DNA of 64,000 nt, taken from NCBI GenBank assembly GCA_000149265.1, contig CH003265.1, forward strand, positions 587,964-651,963. The letters are read 5' to 3'. Positions 1-13,500 of this stretch are shown piece after piece. Position numbers and translations under genes: made by a program. The DNA is from Ciona savignyi (lineage: Eukaryota > Chordata > Ascidiacea > Phlebobranchia > Cionidae). The notes under the pieces are model-generated. The model saw nothing but the letters and a program-made list of their open reading frames with translations, was not told the origin of the DNA and searched no databases. How positions within the stretch are numbered: the stretch's first letter is position 1; each line of letters opens with the position of its first letter.

Positions 1-238
1 TTGTGAACCATGGAAATACCGCTGTGATCAGGTATAATCATGATCTTCGAATTCCTATAAATTTAAATGTTAGGGGGGGGGGCAAAGGCTACGAATAATA
101 GTGGGGTCTATCCGGTTTTGATAGATAAAAAAGTGCGAATGCAATCGATTACTTTACTATAACATATAATAGACAATTTGAGACGGTATTAAAATTTTAC
201 AAATGGGTGAAAAGGTGCAAGTTATAACTCTTTTTTAG

Positions 239-3200
239 GTTTGGACCACGGCCGACAAATCTGAAACGAATCGAGGATTTTGTCGCGGAATCCCTTGCTA
301 ACAGATATATTCAGGTGACGTTTACCTCACCAGGAAGAGATCCGAATACAGGTGAGAATAGTATGATATCGTCGCAACTATTCGTCCCACACCTTTTATC
401 TCTTCAGATCGTCGGTATCAGATATGCTACACATTCGACTCGCGAGATGCGTTAACCACCAATTTCACAAATATGTGCATAGAAAATCTTCCAATGCCAA
501 AGCTGGCCAATAGCACAGAATCGTTTCGTTTTTTGCTTCCTGACTCTACTGGACCGAGAGAGCTATTCAGGTATAAATGGAAAAAATGACTATATGACTG
601 TGTTTTTTCTCGTTTTAATTTATCCGTGCGAAGAGATAATATGTTCTCTAGTAGTACAGGTAAAGTGAACCAAAAAATCATATGCATGTAACAAAAGTAA
701 GTTTTTCTGAGCAGAACATTCTTGGCGATTCGTATGGTCGACAACTCGTCCAAGACCTCACCACTCTCTGACATTGTTTCTATTGACCACACACCTTATC
801 GTGAAACAACCGTTTCAACAACTAAACCGATAACAACAACTACACAATTGAATGAAACTACAACCACTGTTGAGAGATTTCCTACTAGTCCAATAAGATT
901 AGCAACAACTGTAGGTAAATTACCAATCACCCTAAATATCTTTATATAATAGAATTGTCGATAGGGTCTATATTTTTTTTATATATAGATACGACCACAA
1001 CCAGTGTTACGGAAAGTACAACAACATCTCAACCGCAGCAAAGTACAAGGTAAACATTTTTTACAATTTAAAATGTGAAGAGAGTTTTTAAAATGACTCG
1101 ATTGTTATTAAAGGCCAATCGTGGACATCATTCCCCCAAGCCGAATCACCAACTTTGCCGCCGTAAAATACCTGGTCAGGGGAGGAACACAATTAATAAG
1201 AGTAAAATTTGCATCTCCTGGAAACAACGGTCATTTTGGAAGGGGTAAATACTGCCAGTAGTGTAGAAATAAAAAAGGGAGTTATGTTTTATTCCGGTAA
1301 ATTAAAAACGTTAAGAGTTTTTAACAATGCAATCATCATATTTTATCCTTGGGTAAGGCACTTTACGGACATTGCCAGAACTCAGCGGCTTAATGGATTC
1401 TACTAAATTAAAGGATTATTTCAATTACACAACACACTGCGTGACGTGATCTTACGATTGCTCCTGTGTTAACCTCCTTGTTTTTTTCTTTCACGGGGAT
1501 AAACATGAATATCCTATCCTATTCTATTTTATCCTTTTGCGCCCACTGGTGGGTGGCTCCCAAAATGTTGCCGATTTCGTTAGCAAATGTGTGTCTGGTA
1601 ATTTCTGTTTCTAATAAAATAAATGCAGGCAATATCTTATAGTAGTACTTCTTTAATCAGCTTCCCGCTACTTGATATGCTACTCATGGGGAAGTTCTCA
1701 TCGGCTACAATTCAATTTCTTACGAAATTGCATTCCCAATCTTCCGAGACCGAAATACTCTGGCCAATCAGAAGATTTTACTTTCCCGGCGCCAACTGCC
1801 AATCGTCGCAGCCGGTGATTTGAACTGTCTTAAAATTTTACATCTTCACTTAAATATATGTTCTGCTCGGATAATATTTGTCCACTGACTACCACTTAGA
1901 TTGATTGCATTGTCATCAGATTGCAGTAGTTTTTATGCATGTAATGAATTTGTCGCACAGAATATTGTACATGGCGATAAAGGCAATGGACGAGTTATCC
2001 AACATCGCACCCACCTCAAATATTGTTATGATCATGTATCAACGAAGAACAACTTCAACATCTAGTAAGCTGTTTGTGATTATATTACAGCAGCGTTGGC
2101 TCAACTTGAAATGTCCGGCTGCGATATACCTATCTATTCTATCGATAAAACAACAACATTTGAATATTTTCGGTATGTACATTTTGGTACCCCCGTTTAA
2201 GTCCTTCGTTAATATTTTAATATATATCAGTTCTACAGATAGATCTGGTAGTAACACTACCCGAATTTTACCAGGAACCGGATGTAAGGAATGCAACGGT
2301 GTTAGAAGTCTCGAAGAATGCGATCGTCGAGGGACCGTTAAAACTTGCCAACGACAGGTTACAATAATTTACAGAAAAACGTTGAACGTTCAGTGATAAT
2401 ACCATATTGTGATTCGGGTGTTTGTATACTATACATATATTTATATATTAAGAGTTATGGGTTCTTCCAAGAACATGTTTATTATACTTGTTTTCCTTTT
2501 TTCTCCGTCACGCTCCTGACAGGCATATCATGTCGCCTGACAGGCATATCATGAAATCTAGAGAAATTCCCATGAGACGTTTAAACCCAAAACGGTATTT
2601 TTTTCTAATAAATAGCTTTTTTGGGCATAGTGCTTGGACGGCTGCTCTAATTTTGATCAAATTTGGTAAAATGTCGGACCGTTAACCACTCTCTGCCAAT
2701 TAAAAGAAAGAAAACACGCCACATCGCACTGACATCTCTAACAAGAAGTCGTCAAATCGGATTAAAACTTTAAGAGTTGTTAGATAACGATATGTAAAAA
2801 CAGAAACTTATGTAGTAAACTTTCATTATTATTTTTTAGTGTGTGCATTTTAAAGATTAAAATATGTTTCGTAGGACGTATGTTCAATGGAGGTTAGAAT
2901 TAATGGAGGTCGACGCACCATTTCTGTATTTTGTAAGCAGAAGCAAGCGTGCAAAAACGAACTACGACAGGTAAAAAAATAAATGTAGCCATAGGTTGCC
3001 TACAAAATTGTGTCTACAAAATAGTTATTATAATTCGGTGTATCTTGATTAGACATGAACGGGTGTGTGGCTTAGTGATTACGGCTACCGATCGGTCATA
3101 TACAAAATTATAATCGGTAAAAAAGAAAACATCTTAATTAGACATATTTAATTTTAAATTTCCCGTTAGCCCTTTTATATGCTGTCGGATATATTATTAT

Positions 3201-3399
3201 TATTATCCAATAGGTTACTTCATTTGCAGCATGTGGTCACTTAAAAACTGAACGACCATTTCAACCATTTTTTTTATTTCAGAACAATCAGCAATGCAGG
3301 CGAAACATGCAGAACAAAACATGTCGTTGCTGCTGTGAAAAACCAAGTTGTAAAGCTAGCAACTTTACGTGCATAACAACGTATAACAATTTCCAATAA
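239..3399 (+). CDS. Gene A: CLCA-family protein, C-terminal part (5' end outside window), two FN3-like domains plus LU domain
   Basis: Eleven exons join in frame: 239-351, 408-570, 715-914, 989-1049, 1114-1244, 1661-1814, 1961-2064, 2091-2172, 2231-2357, 2875-2970 and 3283-3399 (TAA). The first visible exon starts in phase 2, exactly like the FN3 exon of genes B and C, so the N-terminal CLCA, protease and VWA exons should lie upstream of the window. Exons 1-3 and 5-7 encode two copies of the CLCA FN3-like domain (RYQICYTF and RYLICYSW at equivalent places, then AIRMVDNSSK and AIKAMDELSN). A Thr-rich, mucin-like linker on exons 3-4 separates them. Exons 9-11 encode a Ly6/uPAR-like cysteine-rich domain (GCKECNG, FCKQKQAC, CRCCCE) as in B and C. 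The protein is probably secreted; CLCA relatives modulate calcium-activated chloride conductance and mucus. The AATAAA hexamer overlaps the stop codon. Splice phases agree throughout; the exact ends of exons 4 and 8 are the least certain. Confidence 0.83.
1344..1541 (+). repeat. tRNA-derived SINE, 5'-truncated copy in gene A intron
   Basis: Begins inside the core at TCCTTGGGTAAGGCACTTTA and runs to the tail GGGGATAAACATGAATATCC plus (TATCC) repeats. The tRNA-like head is missing. It lies in the intron between exons 5 and 6 of gene A. Confidence 0.75.
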
Positions 3400-4568
3400 A
3401 GCTGGTTGTTCGGAAATCCGGACAGTCCAACAATAACTGACTGTATTTGTTAATGAATGTATAGAATATTCATAATCTATCTCTCTGAATTGGTAAATAC
3501 AAATTGTGATATTTGTTGTGGGGAAGTTGTAGGAAAATCGTCAGATTTCCTTGCGTCCTCAGTAGAAGCTTTTGCAGTGCGGCGTATATGATTAAGACTG
3601 CGACGTATAAGATGTGGCGTATAAGATTAATGCTTTAGTTCTCGTAGAACTTATTAATCCAGTGAGTTTAGTCGCTGCCCACAAAGTGCCTCGTCTATGC
3701 GAGCAACCAATCATTCTGTTCCCTGTTGGCGCCTACGTTCTTACCGATTAAGCTATATCCGGAATGTTGGGTAGTTGCACCCTAAGGAAAATTGGGAAAA
3801 AATTAAATACTTTGTAATATAGTAACATTCTACCCTAAAAACATTACACTTTCTGAATAAGTAAAGTTTAGAAATCTATTACAATTTTAAAATGAAAACC
3901 TTGAGATTGAGATGTTTTAGATTATTGCTTCTCTAGAATTATCTCAATTAAATGTTATGTTTGATGTCACAACATATTAAATCAAAATAAATAATTTGCG
4001 TTGGAAATATCTATCGCGGTCTGTTAAGCATATAAACTGGTATTTCCATCTGGAAGAAATACATTCAGTTTATATTTAATGTGTTGAATAATGGTTATTA
4101 ATATGTTTTACATACTCGTTGTTTTGTTGGGGCAAATGTTTTGATAAAGTAACTATATAAAGTTGTCCTATATTTTAATTAAAAGGCTTTACATAATTAC
4201 AGATTTTAAAAAAATGCAACCGTTTGTAATTAAGAAATGGCAAATAATATTTTTCTTATCGTACACTTTGACCACGAAAATGGTTTACTTGGTAATGATC
4301 GGTCGTGTGATATTGGTTTTTCTTCCGTTTTACTAAATGCTATTAAATGGCCTTCGGCGACCAGGGACCTTTTGAAATAGCATAACAAGTTGCTGTGTAA
4401 TTAGCGTCAGCTTCCTTGTATTATGGTTAAAGTGGTAATAGAAAACGTCAAGCTGGGGATAATTTATGATTGTTGTTGAATGTTTTGCCGAATAAATATC
4501 ACCAAAGCATAGTTTTTTAGTCTAAGGTTTCCATTTATAAAACAACATGGATTGACAGATAGATAGGC
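3400..4568. other. Intergenic A-B, AT-rich
   Basis: No coding exon recognised. About 3640-3772 looks like a very decayed minus-strand SINE (an ATTAATCC stretch followed by AAGTGCC). The rest is unique AT-rich sequence leading to the gene B promoter. Confidence 0.5.
4511..4568 (+). promoter_or_regulatory. Gene B 5' region: TATA-like box and possible spliced-leader acceptor
   Basis: TATAAAA lies at 4536-4542 and a T-tract plus AG acceptor-like site (TTTTTTAG) ends at 4520, followed by the start codon at 4569. An ATG at 4547 opens only a two-codon uORF (ATG GAT TGA). If the TATA box were used the leader would be a few bases. If 4520 is a trans-splice acceptor the leader would be 48 bases. Both readings are inference. 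Confidence 0.3.
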
Positions 4569-7500
4569 ATGAAATTTTTAATAATCATCACTACCCTCGT
4601 TGCCTATGTCGTGGGTGATTTTGCTTCGGTAACCCTCGAAGATAATGGATATGATGGAATTCTTGTAGCCATTAATCCAAGTGTTCCAGAGGATCCTAGG
4701 ATAATATCTTCCATCCAGGTATTAACTTTTTGCATTGATCAAGACAAGTGTCATACAAATATACAAACAAAATGAAAGGTAACCTAGTGATATACCAAGT
4801 TATTAAATAGGATTGCGGATAGAGTACTTTTGGTTGATGGAAAAATGTAGAATGCATTATAACACGAAACGTGATACAACTGCTTGTTAAAAATAAAGAA
4901 AATGCTATATCACGACCTTTTGACTGACTGTCAAATGTGTGTATTCATTCGTTATAACCAGTCCCCAACTGATCGCTTATTGTGTGTAAATATTTAATTT
5001 AAAAACCCTATATCTAGGTTATATTTGTGTCATGTTAGCTACCATCTGGGAAAGTTTTTATAAAAGAAATAAATAAAATATGTAATATCACTATAATGTG
5101 TTATTGTTCAGTTGTTATAACCAGTGTGACATTTATATTTATTTGTTTATATAGTTTCGTTTAAAAAAAACAAAATCTTTATCTTGGATTTAAAAAACAA
5201 AATTTTATTCTCGATAAACAGCATAATACTCTTTGTTATGTTCGGTGGTAATACCCGAGGTAATCGGCCAAATTGGGTAAAAAATGTAAATATGCATCCG
5301 GTTCGGGGTTGGGCTATATTTTGTGGCAAGAGTGTTGTTGGGCGCGACCACAAGTGCACTAGTTGCGTACATAAAGAAACCTCAGAGTAATTGCGTCGTC
5401 TTCATCGCGATGTGAGGATCACGAATATGATATTTACATTGGTTAGAGCACGGAAAAACAAATCACTTAACGGCGCAAATATGTTTATACTAAAACAGTG
5501 AGAACAAGTGAGTTATTGCCTTATAGGTCTATATCATTTAATTACATAAAACTGGTTTTGAGATATAGACTATACATTACATTTTCACAGAACATGTTTA
5601 CTAAAGCATCTCCAACCTTGTTTTCGGCCACGAAAATGAGAGCTTACTTTCGCAACATCAATATTCTAGTTCCTAAAACATGGACAAGAGGGTTATACGA
5701 CGAAGCAACCAGACTATCCTATCGAAAGGTATAATTTTCTTGTGTAACAAGATTTATTTGTGGCGTTATCTCATACGAGTTATCGTCTGATTACCTTGTG
5801 CCAACCGTCGTGTTACTGAAGCAATTGCAGTAGGTTGTGTTTTAATAAGATCCTTATCCAAGAAAACAGCCGATTAGCGACACTCCAGTTCCGAACCTAA
5901 CGCGCAGCGACGCGCTAATCCATCAAGTACCTGTCCCTCAGCGCGCAAGAATATGTGATGATCTGGCCTCATTTAATATTGATCAAAAATGATAATTTCG
6001 GGAGTAATGGGAAAGCACCATTTGTAGCTACTTAGTTTATAAGCCTCAACCAAGTATTTTGATTCACTTAGGCCGATGTTATTGTCGCTGCCGCGAATCC
6101 AGCACAGGGGATAATTCCATACTCTGAACAAAATGCCGGTTGCGGAGAGCCAGGAAGTTTTATTCATTTAACACCGGAGTATGTGATAGATAATACTGAG
6201 GGAATTTTTGGACCAGTTGGTAAGTGAACCTCATTGTGTTTAAACTTGCGGTTGAGCAATATCACGTTCAACTTGAAGGGAATTCTACATTGAAAATAGT
6301 TATGCACTTCGTCCGACAGATTAGTCTAGTGCTTTATTGCGTCGCCTTTCAGCCGAAGGGTTGCAGATTCGAAACTACTTGCCAGCTAGTCGGCTATGTC
6401 CTTGGTCAAGGCACCTAACGAACACTGCCTGAACCAAGCAGATTAATGGGTTGTACTAATTTAAAAGATACACAACACACTGCAATAGCTCCGGTAACGC
6501 GACGGTGGGAACGTGACGGTGGGCACGTTCCAATTTTACGATTGCCCGTGTGTAACCCCCCTTGGTTTTTCCATTCACGGGGATAAACATTAATATCTTA
6601 TCCAATCCTCCTATTTTACTTTCTCAAGATGTTGTTTCGTAGAGTGTTCTAAACTTCATATTGTGCAGCTTAAAGTGATAATTGTAACAGTCCTTGTTGC
6701 TTAAATAAATTATTGTATCTTCTTTCACAGAAAAGGTTCTAGTTCACGAATGGTCGCACATTCGGTGGGGAGTATTTGATGAATCTGTCTCTGGAGAACA
6801 TAATTATCATTATGTTGATAGCGACGGAGTAACGCAAGGAACAAGGTTGTGAATAGAATATTGGTCGATCCAGATACCTCAGGGGTTATTCAAATATGAA
6901 TTCTAAATAGTGTGTCTAAATATATCGACGATAAAGTTTCCTTTTTATTGAGCTATAGTGTGTTTTTGCTGGGTTAAATGTTTTGCAATATAGGCGACAT
7001 TAAATTCTGCCTTTCTCTTCAATGTAAACTAACCTTAATAAAAGGGTTGTCACTTAAAGATTCTACATTTAACCCTTTAACGTTTAAAGCTAAACTGTTC
7101 AACACAATTTATTTTTGTTGTATTGTTTGTTCATAATTCAACAAAATAATAATATCAGCAATTAGGTCAAACTCTCCCTACAGAAGTAACATTTTGCTAT
7201 CTTATCTGCACGCAATAATGACCAAACTTTACCGAACGTTGGCAGGAAAGAATAACTCACAGAATAAAAAATACCTCAACTTGGTTAGGTTAGGCATTCC
7301 CGGTCTATATATCAAAGATGTTTATACAGGTGCCCGAAGAGTCTGCAAGGAAGAAGTTTCGATTTCGTACCTCCTTATAACCAAAGTTGTCAGATAGACC
7401 CGTCAACGGGACTTCCTGTCAGTGACACCTGTGTTTTCTACGTGAACGATGTACAGAATGTAGGAATAAGGGCTTCGATGATGTCACATAGCTATGTTCC

Positions 7501-10500
7501 ACAGGTTAAGTCACGTTTGCATTATTCAGTTAGAAATAAAATATAGTACGATATAATAAATTATTAAGTTACAAAAGCCGAAAAATATTGTTTTTCATGT
7601 ATCTAACAATAAAGCCATTATAATATAATAATACATTTATAAATCGACTTCGAACCTCTGACTTTCGCTCTTGATTAAAGAAAACATTCTTGGCAAATGC
7701 TTTCGCAGTCGTTCGTCTTGCCCGATCCAAGAATTATAATAATACATCTATAAACCGTAACTATTTAAAATAAAAATACTTATTTTTTTTTATCCGCCCA
7801 GGTTTTGAATCCATTATGGTTTCTTACCAGGTTCGTTTTTAAATGAAATGCCGTATATAAATCGGTCGAGTTAATTCGGCCTCGATAATTTTAAACCAAT
7901 ATATTTCGCAGGTGGTTGAATTTTGTCACAGCGATCCAAGCGACCCAACCAACATGCACAACAGCGAGGCCGACAACGAGCAAAACAGTCGATGTAACTT
8001 ACAAAGTACATGGGACGTCATAACTTCGACCAGGGATTTCAGGGACGGGGCTAACCCGCCAAACGCCAGCATACTTAACGTAAAACCCAACTTCAGGGTT
8101 GTACAAAGAGCAGCACACAGGAGATTTATGCTTGTGATTGACGTATCTGGGAGTATGAGAGGAGTGAGTTATCAGCTTAGTCTAAAATTCATATACCTCT
8201 TTCTGTAAAAAAAGACTAGCACTTTGATGTTTCGGTGTAAATTTATTCAAGTCTTCAGCTGCATGCCAAAAATGGTACAAATGTCCGGCCGTGGAATAAA
8301 TGTATCCCAAAACACATGGTCTGCGTGTTGATTTGATTACAACAATACACTTTTTAACTTTGATTATTTTAGCAACGAATGCGTATGATGCGACAAAGTG
8401 TTTCAACATTCATAACTACGTCACTTCCGCTTGGAGATTGTGTTGGAATTGCAACGTTTGAAACAAGGTCGAAGGTTCTTCTGCCAATAGCCAACATAAC
8501 ATCAAGAGAGGCAAGATACAGAATAGCAAGTAAAATACCCCGAAGGGCGGGCGGCACTACTTGCATCGGCTGCGGTATTCAAAGCGCACTCGAGGTATTA
8601 TATAACACAAAAATAATAAATCGTGATATATAATCTCGTTAGACATTATGTCTAACTTTTTTTCAATTATTTATTAAATTTTTGATTTTATATAACTGTT
8701 AAATACAGTATCTGTCATTATATATAGGTTACATAAAAACTAATTAAATAAGTCAAACTCGTACGTACGGATTAATGGATAAAAAAAGATCCAATATATC
8801 CACTGCAGTTAAAACATTTAACAACAAAAAAAACAATATGCACTTAGGAGTATACATTTTAAACTAGTCAGACTTACAGAATTTACAAACATCATACAGC
8901 ATTATTACAACATATCACCAATACGTTCAAGTATATAGCACAAGTCATCAAATAATTCGGGTTCATTAGGAAATGGAGAGAAACGCACCAGGAGCTCCTT
9001 GCGGTAACATAATCGTTCTTAGTGATGGAATTGAGAATGAAAATCCCAAAATAAATGCAGTCGCTCCAATTGTTCGAGAACGGGTTTGTGTTGTTTTTAG
9101 TAAAATAACTCTTATGCGCAATTATTTTAATATACAGAAATATTGCTATGTTTGGATTTACCACCACAGTATCACGTTAAATCTTTCAATTATAAGGTTT
9201 CTTCATTATTACTTCAGTGTAAGTGGCGAAAACATTTTCTTATAATTTTCGAATCTTTGCCAAGCGAATGGAAAAACAATACTTTTTAACATCGTTATAG
9301 AACTGCACGATCTTTGCCATCTTTTTCACAACTGCACACAATCGAGAACTGGCGGAATTAGCTCGGGAGACATGGGGAGAATGGTACTTTGCACAGGACC
9401 GAGATATAAAAAGATTGATGGGAGCTTTTACCGCCATCGCTACTGAGGAAGACGGCGATTTAAGCAATATGATCTCAACGGTATGGTTGCTTTAAAACCA
9501 TCACTTTGATATCTCCGGTATGGTTGCTTTAAAATCAGCAATATAATATCAAATTGATATCAGCTCCATCATACGAGTCACAACACATCTGAGAGAATAT
9601 CACCAATCGTAAAACAATAATTTTATTTAAATGTTTGTTTAGTTGCTGTACAAGCAATATGTGGTCGTGGCTGGAAGCTCGGAATCAGAAACGATCATCA
9701 TTGATGACACGATTGGGTTGGAAACCCGGTTCCTGTTTACGTGGCGAACTGTGGAACCAGGCAAGGAGTATATAACACAAGTGTATAATGCGCTTGTAAA
9801 CTGTGCATTGTTTTTGATGGGTTGGTATTCAGTCGGATTAAATTGGTCATGTTCGATGAGCAGGGCTACCACTACTCTTTTTGAATAGGGCTACCACTAC
9901 ACTTTTAACCAGTTGAGTAAAATATCAGAGATGTTTAAAGTAATCCTCAATTTTGTGTCATCAGATATCACATTGATCCATCCCAGTGGTTGTGTATTTT
10001 CATCCTCTCCATACCCGATAGCAAATAACTGCCCCGGTCACCCACTTGCAAGGCACGATAGAAGGCTAAATATCATTGAATTTGCAATACCCGGCATTGC
10101 AACGGTAGGTGAAAATATTTGTAATAACAGTGTTAAAAATATTTACGTATCACTTAAACCGCACACTAAAGGAAACCTAATTTTGAACCCAATACCACCT
10201 GTATATAAAAAAGGTGACTATATACCATACAAGATCTTTTAAGGTTGGATGTGTACAATTTGACGACTTTGAATTGATGTCGAAATATGCACTTTTGCCA
10301 TACGTTTCCCACAGTATGTGGCTTTAAAATATGACCCCTAATTCATATTTCTGTGAAAATACAATTTTGTTCCCTGTGGGTTAGAAAACCAAGCCTAAAA
10401 TGGTTTTAGCACGCAAGTTATTTGCTTCTAGGACTGTTGGATTATTATAAATAATCCTTTTCTATAACTTACCGTTAGGCATAATATGGGAATATTTTGT

Positions 10501-13500
10501 TGGACATAGGCTAAGCGAGTATAACCCGAGTCTGTTTCGACCGCGCAAGTTTCGATCGTGTAAAAGCCGATTAAGCTATGGACTCTAAAATAAGCTAATA
10601 TGGTAAGATGTCGTAGCGAAAGACTAAAGGTTTGTCGGTTTACTTTTTCTTACAAAACAGCCGGAGGCCAGAACGAAACCATGATTTAAATAACCACAAA
10701 ATGAAAGTATGTGAAAAAAATAATATTGTGAAAATCGTTATGGCAGTCTGGAAGTTGGCGTTTTACTATCTCGTCACGACAACGAGAGACCATCAGTGCC
10801 ACGATTACAGCAAAACCTCGACCGAATGTTGACCCAATAGTTATCAAGTCTAACTTTAGAGGGAACACATCAAACATCAATGAACCTGTGGTAATTGAAG
10901 CAAAGGTAACCAACCCTATTTGTACATATTTTGACTAAGGCATGCAGAAATTGCTATTTTGTAATTTCCGAGGTGTACGAAAGATTGGTTTATGTGACAA
11001 CGGTAAATTTTATATATTCGGGTAACAGGTGACACGAGGCGATCCAGGGGTTCCTTTAACAGGTTTAACTGTCATGGCTGTTATTGAAAAACCAGACCTA
11101 AGCGAAGAAACGCTCCAGTTACTTGACAACGGGGCTGGTATGTTGCTGTTTAACATTGTTCCTATATGTATTTTTAATAGGATTGGATAGAACATTTAAG
11201 TTTTACCCCGTTGATGGGAAAACTAAGGGGTTAACACACGGGCAATCGTTAAATCACCCCGCTCCTACCGTCAGGTTACCGGAACTATTGTAGAGGGTTC
11301 TGTATGATTTACACGTTCCATCAATTAATTAGAACCTATTAATCCGCTGGGTTCACGCAATGTCCGTTAAGTTCCTTGCCCGAGGACACAACCGAACAGC
11401 TAGTGACCAGTTTAGAACCTAAAACCCTTTGGTCGAAAGCTGACGCACTAAGCCACCAGACTAACCCGTAGAATCCGCTATAGGTTCAGATTTAAGAAGA
11501 AATGACGGAATATACTCCAGAATGTTTAATGGATATACAGCAAGAGGAAGGTACAGCATACAGGTAATACAGGAAGGTACAACTATTGTCAACATATAGT
11601 CACAGTATAGCACGATAGGCCTTTTCAAATAAATAGACTCGGTTAGTTAATTATGTGTCACAATCAGTTAGTTGAACATGTAAGTAATATAATTTGTTTT
11701 TAAATTTAAGATCTCGGTGACGGGTAATGCTGTTCAGAGGAGTAGCGGCGATGCAGCATTCGAGTCGAATGCGCCATTAATGTTTGGACGAATCCTTACC
11801 AATGGTGAGCAATTCTTATCGTGTAACCATTTCTAAGATGATAGAAAGCAAAGGAACCTGAATGAATTATGTAGTGATTCTTATTAAAATCTTCCGCTAA
11901 CATTGATAAAATTTATATAAGAAAATGTTTATACGTTGAGAATTCACATTTAATTTTTTTAAACTATAGTATTTAAGTCAAACATTTTTAAACTATATTT
12001 CGCCCGAAAAGTCATCTTGTGTTTTTTTAAATAAATTATTGTTTAAAAGATTACTTTATATACTACTACTACTATACTTTAATAAAAATAAAACTTTTTA
12101 CGTATAGAAACTATTCTTCCTAACTGGTTGACGGCGGCTCTCTTACGGTGGAAAGCAAAGAAAGAAACAAGGGACTTTTCAAGAGTACATACATCGGCGG
12201 GAATAGAATATACAGGGTTTGGACCCACAATTTTTTGATAACATTTAGATTTACATATACAGTCTAAAGAAAATCTGTAAGGTTGCAAAAGTCAATTATG
12301 CAAATTCAAAATTAACAGCAAAAACTTGCACGTGGATGGCCATTTACAGGTAATTAACAACTTTAGAAATTATCCACACATAATACCACTGCATATCCAG
12401 CCAAATACGCGATTCTGCCGTGGACACCATTGCTCCCAACCAAATCACCGATTTCACCGCTGTACAAAATGACATTCGAAACAAAACAAGCGGAATCAAG
12501 ATTAGGTTCACGGCACCTGGCGACGACGAAGACATCGGAACAGGTGATAATAAAAAATAAGTCACGCGTTCTTGTTAAGTTGTCGTTTGACTGGTAAACG
12601 CCAACATATATATTTCTTTCGAAAATATAATTCGGATATTCTGAAATAATTTCGGCGGATTTCAAGGTAAATTTTTTTTACTTTATTCATTGAGTATGAA
12701 TGGGGCATATATTCACCTCTCTGTGCTGCTAAATTCATATTAATTAAATAATATGGGAATTCGAACGGCAACAGTCTGAGCTTGGAAAATCGTACTACTC
12801 TGTAGTAATACGGTTATATAGCACAGTCTCCAGTCTCATCTGACGGAGGGCGTAAATAAATGCAGCCAGGTTACTTTAAACAATGGAATAAAACCCCCCG
12901 AAAACGTGGATTGCACGCTGTGAAGGTACTCGTGGAGAGTGTCTTCCAGCATCCACCTAGTAGGGATACTACCCCGAGTGGATTAATTTCCACATTGCAC
13001 GTAGGGGTTTTGGTCTAAGACCACCAACTCACGCTAAGCGTACAATTTAACTTTTTTGGGCTTACCACCAAAAAAAAATCTGACAAAATAACCTGCTAAC
13101 AATGTATCCTGATCATTGTTTAAAATCTTTGTTATAATTTATATTATTTATTATAGTTAGATTTAAAATGTTTCCTATTATTTTTGCTTATAAATACTAA
13201 AGTAACAATCTTGTATTCGTAAAGAAGACCTCCTGTAGCACTAACTGTACCCACCAATCAAGAGTAAAATCAAATAATTTACATACAACGACTAACTAAT
13301 AAGTGTATTACTGACCGAGCAATTAGCTTGGTGGGTTAGTGTTGGGGTTCGAAATTAGTCGGTAGCTAGTCGGCTGTGTCCTCGTACAAGGGACTTCGCG
13401 GATATTGCAGGAATTGTGGCTTCTACTAAATTGAAGGAGGAATGTGTGAATTATACACATCATACTCCAATAGCTCCCGTAACTCGACGGTTAGCGCGAG

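Noticed and set aside
5184..5390. 68-codon + frame in gene B intron 1
   Set aside because: Exons 1 and 2 join in phase 0 exactly as in gene C without it; no recognisable domain.
6224..6418. 64-codon + frame in gene B intron 3
   Set aside because: Runs into the SINE at 6311; neither conserved in gene C nor phase-compatible with flanking exons.
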